Shown here: one piece after another, positions 24,907 to 29,876 of the stretch
How positions within the stretch are numbered: position 1 is the first letter of the stretch
How the letters are laid out: each line of letters starts with the position of its first letter
Assembly: GCA_030618905.1 (NCBI GenBank)
Contig: JAUXCL010000006.1
Location: 1 to 29,876, forward strand
DNA: 29,876 bases
DNA from: Bacteroidales bacterium
Lineage (GTDB): Bacteria > Bacteroidota > Bacteroidia > Bacteroidales > B18-G4
Direction: 5' to 3'
The notes under the pieces: model-generated
What the model was told of the DNA's origin: nothing
What the model saw: only the letters and a program-made list of their open reading frames with translations
Databases searched by the model: none
Translations under genes and position numbers: made by a program

Positions 24907-25439
24907 TGCAAACTGAAGAGGACTTCATACAACGATGTTTAAACAATGACTCCCAGGCTCAGGAGGAGCTTTACCGTCGTTTTGCTCCTAAGATGTTTGG
25001 AATCTGCCTGCGTTTTACGAAAAATAAAATGGAAGCAGAAGACGTGTTGCAAGAAGGATTCATTAAGATATTTACTTATCTGAAGGATTATAGAAGCGAA
25101 GGTTCTTTGGAAGGCTGGATCAGGCGGACCATGATCAATACCGCGATTAATTTTTATAAAAAGCGGTCAAAACAATTCGGTGATGTTCAGATAGAACATG
25201 CTGAGATTAGCAAACTTGATGATGAAACCATCCTCGATAAGCTCTCAGCTGATGAATTGCTGGATGTCATTCAAACCCTGCCTGATGGATACAGGATGGT
25301 TTTCAACCTGAGTATTATTGAAGGATACACCCATAAGGAGATTGGTGATATGCTCAATATTTCTGAGAACACATCCAAATCACAATTGTCGAGGGCAAGA
25401 TCAGTCTTACAAGGTAAACTCAAAAAAATTATCAGCTAG
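24906..25439 (+). CDS. ECF-type RNA polymerase sigma factor (Das-like)
   Basis: A 177-aa sigma-70 family factor with only regions 2 and 4, as in ECF sigmas. Region 2 (residues about 22-90) includes ELYRRFAPKMFGICLRFT, the core-binding AEDVLQEGFIKIFTYL and the -10 reading GSLEGWIRRTMINTAINFYKKR. Region 4 (about 117-172) includes TLPDGYRMVFNLSIIEGYTH and the helix-turn-helix EIGDMLNISENTSKSQLSRAR that reads the -35 box. It overlaps the next gene, a membrane-spanning protein of Dma type, by one base (taGtg). In Bacteroides thetaiotaomicron the ECF sigma Das1 is encoded with its dual-membrane anti-sigma Dma1, so this sigma is likely held inactive by its neighbour. Its regulon is unknown. Confidence 0.93.
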   Translation: MQTEEDFIQRCLNNDSQAQEELYRRFAPKMFGICLRFTKNKMEAEDVLQEGFIKIFTYLKDYRSEGSLEGWIRRTMINTAINFYKKRSKQFGDVQIEHAEISKLDDETILDKLSADELLDVIQTLPDGYRMVFNLSIIEGYTHKEIGDMLNISENTSKSQLSRARSVLQGKLKKIIS

Positions 25440-26671
25440 TGGATATAGATTCCAAACATATTGATGAATTATTCAGGAAAAAGTTCGAGAACTTCGAAGT
25501 TAACCCTCCTGAATCTGTATGGGATAAGATCAAGTCCGGATTGCCCAGTGGATCTTCCGGTACTTTGTTCAGCAATCCTGTTACTCTTGCTTCTATGGCC
25601 GCCATTATCCTGATCGCCCTGATGGTAGGATTGAATTTCATGAAACAACCTGATATACCAATGGTATTCACCCTGGAAGGCCCCCAGGTAACTGCACAAA
25701 AAGATAAATTAATTCCCCCGCCTCAAACTCTGACTGAAGTTATTGCCACTGTTACGCCAACACCAACCCCATCCCCCGGACCTCAAACAAGTTTTGGAAA
25801 ACAGTTCACTGACCCGGCTCCGGAAAAGAAAACCATCAAATACAAAGCGTTTAATATTAAAAGCATTGGATTAAACGATGGTATAAATAATGGACTATCA
25901 GCCAATCAGACGATAGGCGAAAATAACCTGGATGACCTGAATAAAAATATTGGCTATAATGGTGATTATGTGCGAAAATCCCCGGCACAGTGGACCCTGG
26001 GTGTCTACCTTACACCTGAAGTAGTATTCTATCCGCAAGATAATACCCCAAATCAAAGTGCATATCATGTGGATCTCAGTGCTGCGATGAATTTCTCAGA
26101 TTATTTTATCGAAAGTGGAATTGGATTTAACTTCTCCACAGATGACGGTGCTTACAAGTATGATTATGAGAAATACATTGGCACCTATGATGATGTTTAT
26201 CTGGTTACATTTGACTCTACTCAAAATGGAATAATTCCGACATATCATACCCAACCTGTTGATGTCTATGACTCGATCAGGGAAGTATATGAACCAACAA
26301 AGAACAGGTATACTTATCTCGAAATACCCGTATTGTTCGGTTTACGTAAGCAGGTCAACAGGCTGTCCTGGTTTGTCAAAGGCGGACCGGCATTTGGCTT
26401 GCTTATCCACGAAAAGAAAGGAAATCCTGGTCAAACGGACAAGGATCGTTTTACCATGATTGAAAATGAACAACCAAAACGTTTAAATGCTTATTGGGAA
26501 CTAATGCTCAGTGCCGGAATCAACTACCGGATCTCTAAGCATTTTAGTTTAGCTTTTGAGCCTGTATTCAGATATTATATGCAATCTGGTTACGACAGGG
26601 CTTATATCAAGTCCCGGCACCCCTATGCTGTTGGTGTCAGGGCAGGTGTTTTATACAACTTTAATAATTAA
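25439..26671 (+). CDS. Dma-like dual-membrane protein, likely anti-sigma factor
   Basis: A 410-aa protein starting at GTG, whose G is the last base of the sigma stop codon. Order of parts: cytoplasmic segment 1-46 with DELFRKKFENFEVNPPESVW, one transmembrane helix at about 48-68 (PVTLASMAAIILIALMVGL), a Pro/Thr-rich linker of about 115 residues including TPTPTPSPGP, then from about 184 an outer-membrane beta-barrel-like domain of about 225 residues opening with QWTLGVYLTPEVVFYP and ending in VGVRAGVLYNFNN. There is no signal peptide. This matches the dual-membrane-spanning anti-sigma (Dma) layout known from Bacteroides: the cytoplasmic end binds the sigma and the barrel senses the outer membrane. 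The cytoplasmic part is short for an anti-sigma, and binding is inferred. The next gene starts 5 bp later. Confidence 0.78.
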   Translation: MDIDSKHIDELFRKKFENFEVNPPESVWDKIKSGLPSGSSGTLFSNPVTLASMAAIILIALMVGLNFMKQPDIPMVFTLEGPQVTAQKDKLIPPPQTLTEVIATVTPTPTPSPGPQTSFGKQFTDPAPEKKTIKYKAFNIKSIGLNDGINNGLSANQTIGENNLDDLNKNIGYNGDYVRKSPAQWTLGVYLTPEVVFYPQDNTPNQSAYHVDLSAAMNFSDYFIESGIGFNFSTDDGAYKYDYEKYIGTYDDVYLVTFDSTQNGIIPTYHTQPVDVYDSIREVYEPTKNRYTYLEIPVLFGLRKQVNRLSWFVKGGPAFGLLIHEKKGNPGQTDKDRFTMIENEQPKRLNAYWELMLSAGINYRISKHFSLAFEPVFRYYMQSGYDRAYIKSRHPYAVGVRAGVLYNFNN

Positions 26672-26676
26672 GGTAT

Positions 26677-28311
26677 ATGAAAAATTGCTACCATATCAAA
26701 TATCTTAATGGAAAAAGGTTCTGCCGGTTTATTAAACTAAGGTCTGGCCTGGTTAAAGGCTTTATTATATCACTGTTAATTCTTATTTCAAGTACTTTCA
26801 TCACCCTGGGCCAGGTAAATGGTTCCGGGAATTATGAACTTTATATCTCCGGGCAGGTAACCAATGCTGAAAATGGTGCACCGGTTCCCAACCAGGTTAT
26901 TTATATTGAATCAGATTTACAATACAATCCGGCTTTTATCTATTCCGATTCCATTATAACGGATCACTTCGGGTTTTACTATGATACCATCTTTACGGAT
27001 ATAATGGATGGTTCCCTGGTATTCATCACTTATGACACTGCACAAAGCAAAGTCCAGCAGTACTTCCGCTTTCAGTTGTCCAATACCTATAACCTCATCC
27101 AGGATTTTCAAATCTATAACCCTGAAACACTAAATGATTTCCAGGCAAGTTTTTATGCCGTAAAAGATACCACGTATCAAAATAACCTTCATTTCCAGTT
27201 CTTTGACAACTCTTTTGGCGAAGATATTGTTTACTGGAAATGGGAATTTGGCGATGGGCAGGCTTCATTTGACAGGCATCCCAGGCATAATTTTGAAGAG
27301 CAGGGTATCTATGAAGTTAGCCTGACTATATCCAACAAGCACTCCGGGAATGATGCTAAAGTCAGCACGATTATTCAACATGTTCAAGCTGGATTTTTTG
27401 ATTTTCATCACCTTGGCGGCCATGTCTTCGCAGAAGGTTTTCCAATTGACCTTGGTTATACTTATCTCTTTAAATATGACAGTGATGATAACCTGATTCC
27501 AATTGACACTGCACTTATCGATACATTAGGATATTATTATTTCTATCAGCTGGCTCCCGGAGATTACCTTACCAAAGCTTTTCTCCATCCTAACTCCACT
27601 CACTTTAAACAATATGCCCCAACCTACTTTGGGAATACCCTGACATGGTCAGATGCAGCAGTCATTCAACTTGTTGATTATGACAATTGGGAATGTGACA
27701 TACGCCTGCTTCAACCTGAAACCATGACTTTAGGAGATGGCTTCATACAGGGAACAATATCATTTGGAGGAGCTGAAAACCCGGGAAATCCTCCCGCCGG
27801 GAATATAGAGATCCTGCTACTCAACAATGATGAAGAATGTGCAACTTATTTATATTCAGACGTAGATGGCAGTTATGAATTCAGCGAACTTCCTTATGGC
27901 AACTACATCGTATACGCTGAAGTTCCGGGAAAAGAAACAATTCCGGCAGCAATTACCATTGATGCCAATAACCCTACATTAAATAATCTTGACCTCATCA
28001 TCCTTTCCGGTCAGATTATTTTTTCAGTTAAAGAAATTGAATCAGCATTTGTCGAAGGAATCAACAATATTTATCCAAACCCTGCCAGAGAAAAAGCATA
28101 TCTTGAATTGGACATGATCCGCACATCAAGTATACAAATTGATATGCTGAACTATGCCGGTCAGAAAGTTTATACCTATGTGGAACAGCTTTCACAGGGC
28201 AAACATAGAATTGTATTGGAAGTACATAACCTGGCAAGGGGGCTGTACACCATTATGCTTACAACACAGGATAATGTGAGGATAACAGAAAAACTTATTA
28301 TTGTTAATTAA
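26677..28311 (+). CDS. Surface PKD-domain protein with T9SS signal
   Basis: A 544-aa secreted protein beginning 5 bp after the Dma-like gene, so in the same operon. The N-terminus is unusual: about 28 basic residues precede the hydrophobic signal core (GFIISLLILISSTFITLGQ), with no better in-frame ATG. Then come a carboxypeptidase-regulatory-like beta domain (about 52-130), a PKD domain (about 150-240, WKWEFGDG at 187-194), a second module (LGGHVFAEGFPIDLGYTYLF), another prealbumin-like domain (IQGTISFGG to about 440), and a T9SS type-A domain from about 460 (INNIYPNPAREKAYLELD to KLIIVN). No catalytic motif is seen, so it is probably a binding or adhesion protein. Its place beside an ECF/anti-sigma pair suggests it is a regulated cargo or a ligand for the barrel. 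A strong terminator follows. Confidence 0.84.
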   Translation: MKNCYHIKYLNGKRFCRFIKLRSGLVKGFIISLLILISSTFITLGQVNGSGNYELYISGQVTNAENGAPVPNQVIYIESDLQYNPAFIYSDSIITDHFGFYYDTIFTDIMDGSLVFITYDTAQSKVQQYFRFQLSNTYNLIQDFQIYNPETLNDFQASFYAVKDTTYQNNLHFQFFDNSFGEDIVYWKWEFGDGQASFDRHPRHNFEEQGIYEVSLTISNKHSGNDAKVSTIIQHVQAGFFDFHHLGGHVFAEGFPIDLGYTYLFKYDSDDNLIPIDTALIDTLGYYYFYQLAPGDYLTKAFLHPNSTHFKQYAPTYFGNTLTWSDAAVIQLVDYDNWECDIRLLQPETMTLGDGFIQGTISFGGAENPGNPPAGNIEILLLNNDEECATYLYSDVDGSYEFSELPYGNYIVYAEVPGKETIPAAITIDANNPTLNNLDLIILSGQIIFSVKEIESAFVEGINNIYPNPAREKAYLELDMIRTSSIQIDMLNYAGQKVYTYVEQLSQGKHRIVLEVHNLARGLYTIMLTTQDNVRITEKLIIVN

Positions 28312-28330
28312 TAAAATCGTTTTTTGCATG

Positions 28331-28365
28331 AAAGGCATCCCGAAACTGTTTGGGATGCCTTTTTT
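28331..28365 (+). terminator. Rho-independent terminator after the PKD gene
   Basis: AAAGGCATCCC (28331-28341) pairs perfectly with GGGATGCCTTT (28352-28362), and G-U and A-T pairs extend the stem inward to an ACTG loop, followed by TTT and a T tract. It starts 19 bp after the stop and separates the two sigma modules. Confidence 0.88.
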
Positions 28366-28376
28366 CATTAAATTAG

Positions 28377-28402
28377 GCAACCTAAATCCAATTACCCTGT
28401 CT
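28377..28402 (+). promoter_or_regulatory. Bipartite ECF-like promoter motif, module 2
   Basis: GCAACCT (28377-28383) and TGTCT (28398-28402), 14 bp apart, then GATAA. The first box lies in a dyad TTAGG-CAA-CCTAA (28373-28385). It fits the short gap between the terminator and the sigma start at 28422, where a promoter is required, and would give a leader of roughly 10 bases. It matches the motif at 24655-24681. Confidence 0.5.
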
Positions 28403-28421
28403 GATAACTAGCAATATTTTG

Positions 28422-28982
28422 ATGGTTTCTGAAAAGAAAATAATTGAGGATTGTATACGGGGGAAGCGATATGCTCATGAGCAACTGTATAATGCTCATG
28501 CGCCAATAATGCTTACAATTTGTATGCGATACAGCAAGGATAAATCAGAAGCGGAAGATATCATGCAGGAAGGTTTCATCAAGGTTTTCTCAAACCTTAA
28601 AAAATTCAGGGGTGAAGGATCCTTTGAGGGATGGATCAAAAGGATCATGGTGAATACTGCATTAAATCACTACCATAAGAACCTCAAACATTATTTTCAT
28701 ACCCAACTGGAAGACGTCCAGGATGCAATTGGTGAATACAACGATAGTGATTTTCATCCTGATGAAAATATTACCAGGGCGAAAATCATGTCTCTTGTTC
28801 AGCAGCTTCCTGAAGGCTACAGGTTTGTATTTAACTTGTATGTTTTCGAAGATTATTCACATAAAGAAATAGCCAATATGCTGAATATCTCTATTAGCAC
28901 TTCGAAAACTCAACTATTCAAGGCCCGGAAATGGTTGATGAAAAGGGCCGATAACTTAAAGATTGAAAACGTTATATCATAA
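28422..28982 (+). CDS. ECF-type RNA polymerase sigma factor (second module)
   Basis: A 186-aa ECF sigma, starting at the ATG at 28422 (a TTG one codon upstream is less likely). It is a clear paralogue of the sigma at 24906 and aligns almost without gaps over the first 80 residues. Region 2 has QLYNAHAPIMLTICMRYSKD, AEDIMQEGFIKVFSNLKKF and GSFEGWIKRIMVNTALNHY. Region 4 (about 123-178) has LPEGYRFVFNLYVFEDYSHK and EIANMLNISISTSKTQLFKA. The stretch between the regions is about six residues longer and more acidic (GEYNDSDFHPDEN). Its TAA stop overlaps the ATG of the next Dma-like gene (TAATG). It lies just after a terminator and behind an ECF-like promoter motif, so it may control its own transcription. 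Confidence 0.93.
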   Translation: MVSEKKIIEDCIRGKRYAHEQLYNAHAPIMLTICMRYSKDKSEAEDIMQEGFIKVFSNLKKFRGEGSFEGWIKRIMVNTALNHYHKNLKHYFHTQLEDVQDAIGEYNDSDFHPDENITRAKIMSLVQQLPEGYRFVFNLYVFEDYSHKEIANMLNISISTSKTQLFKARKWLMKRADNLKIENVIS

Positions 28983-29876
28983 TGCACATGAAACGTGATT
29001 TAAAAAAGGTAGATCAATTCTTTGCCTCCAACCTGGAAGGAATGAGGACGGAGCCCTCTGACCAGGTCTGGCAAGGCATAGAAAAAAGATACTTCAGGCG
29101 AAAAGCTGGTTATTTCACCAGCTTCATGAAGATCCTGCCTATTGTTGTACTCATCGGCTCCGGTATCGCTGTTTATACCATCTTCTTCCAGTCAGGTATG
29201 GATACTCCCATAGTGGAGGACAAGGCTGTATCAGTTCCGGCTGAATCTTCAAAAGCCCCTGAGAATGTACAAACAGAGGCAAATACTGATCAATTGTTAT
29301 CTACCGATGCTCCTGAGGACCAGGAAGTTCACGCAAACTCACAACAAATAACAGAAGTACAGGTGATTCCTGATTCTTATGTATTAAGTTCATCAGCGAA
29401 AGATATGTCTTCTACAGTAATAGCTGTGCCGGTTGGAATCCATCATCATGCTCCATTGACTTGCTATCAGATACCAGGTTATTACGCATTAACATCAGCT
29501 GATATGAATACCACTGAAAGAATGATGAATGATGTCGCTTATGGTTTTAACCTTAACAATGATTATGTAAGGAAAGCAGAGTACTGGTACGGTGCCCAGG
29601 TTACGCCATGTGTTGTTTTTTACCCGGGCAAGAATAACAAAAATAGCTGGACAGGAGAGCTAACCGTGGATTATGTGCCTTCAAGATTTACTTTCCAGGC
29701 CGGTATCGGTTTAGGGTACTACAAGGAGTCGGGAAGCTATAGTGTGGCATACTCAAGTTTTGACAGTGTAGGCTATTACTATGATGTGACCTCCTTCTCC
29801 GTTCATCCGCAAAATTCGGATTCCGTACTATTCGAACTTACAGAAGCAAATATTTATGATTCCGTTGATCATATCG
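28982..29876 (+). CDS. Dma-like dual-membrane protein, second module (3' partial)
   Basis: The frame runs from ATG 28982 (overlapping the sigma stop; ATG 28988 is an alternative) to the window end, with no stop in 298 codons. The layout repeats that of the 25439 gene: a cytoplasmic segment with VDQFFASNLEGMRTEPSDQV and then W30, a transmembrane helix at about 51-69 (ILPIVVLIGSGIAVYTIFF), an acidic linker of about 130 residues, and a barrel-like domain from about 202 opening WYGAQVTPCVVFYP. Shared marks with the first copy are F-x(9)-P-x(3)-VW-x(2)-I in the cytoplasmic segment (read loosely), NxDYVRK just before the barrel, and an xYDS motif near the visible end. The remaining barrel strands are outside the window. 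It is likely the anti-sigma partner of the 28422 sigma. Confidence 0.76.
   Translation, partial: MHMKRDLKKVDQFFASNLEGMRTEPSDQVWQGIEKRYFRRKAGYFTSFMKILPIVVLIGSGIAVYTIFFQSGMDTPIVEDKAVSVPAESSKAPENVQTEANTDQLLSTDAPEDQEVHANSQQITEVQVIPDSYVLSSSAKDMSSTVIAVPVGIHHHAPLTCYQIPGYYALTSADMNTTERMMNDVAYGFNLNNDYVRKAEYWYGAQVTPCVVFYPGKNNKNSWTGELTVDYVPSRFTFQAGIGLGYYKESGSYSVAYSSFDSVGYYYDVTSFSVHPQNSDSVLFELTEANIYDSVDHI

Noticed and set aside
28355..28411. 18-codon ORF between the terminator and the second sigma gene, as a counterpart of the micropeptide
   Set aside because: It begins inside the terminator stem, lacks a CxxC and does not overlap the sigma start.

Overview
The window looks like a chromosomal segment of a Bacteroidota bacterium, probably class Bacteroidia. 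The lineage call rests on four things: a TonB-dependent receptor barrel, three proteins ending in type IX secretion (T9SS) C-terminal signals, a PorV/PorQ-family barrel, and several TAnnTTTG-type -7 promoter elements. Base composition is AT-leaning and fairly even. I found no tRNA, rRNA, CRISPR array, insertion sequence or integrase.

Layout. (1) 1-7667: a TonB-dependent receptor cut by the window start, a 1405-aa T9SS-secreted protein and a PorV/PorQ-like barrel, all rightward and probably one operon. (2) 7700-8652: greA and a HIT-family protein, behind a leader holding a promoter element followed at once by a terminator-like hairpin. (3) 8656-10557, leftward: purF. (4) 10694-13907: a secreted C69-family dipeptidase and a YfcC-like transporter. 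Convergent to them (13943-16258, leftward) are an anchored alpha/beta hydrolase and a dicarboxylate/amino acid:cation symporter. Together these four genes look like a peptide and amino-acid scavenging island. (5) 16378-17955: a secreted Asp-box (BNR) propeller protein with a T9SS signal. (6) 18059-24651: a TetR-type regulator followed by a complete RND efflux system (TolC-like channel, lipoprotein adaptor, inner-membrane pump). (7) 24652-29876: two tandem modules, each an ECF sigma factor whose stop codon overlaps the start of a protein with a short cytoplasmic segment, one inner-membrane helix, a long periplasmic linker and an outer-membrane-barrel-like domain. The second such protein runs off the window.

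The last region is the most interesting. The sigma plus inner/outer-membrane protein pair matches the design of the dual-membrane-spanning anti-sigma factors (Dma) and their ECF partners (Das) known from Bacteroides thetaiotaomicron. Here two copies sit in tandem, and the first copy is followed 5 bp later by a PKD-domain T9SS cargo protein. The leaders of both modules carry the same bipartite motif, GCAACCT then TGTCT 14-15 bp later, which resembles an ECF-type -35/-10 pair. A 25-codon ORF with a CxxC motif ends in a TAATG overlap with the first sigma gene. A testable reading is an autoregulated trans-envelope signalling system linked to T9SS surface display. The motif, the small ORF and the cargo link are inferences from sequence alone.
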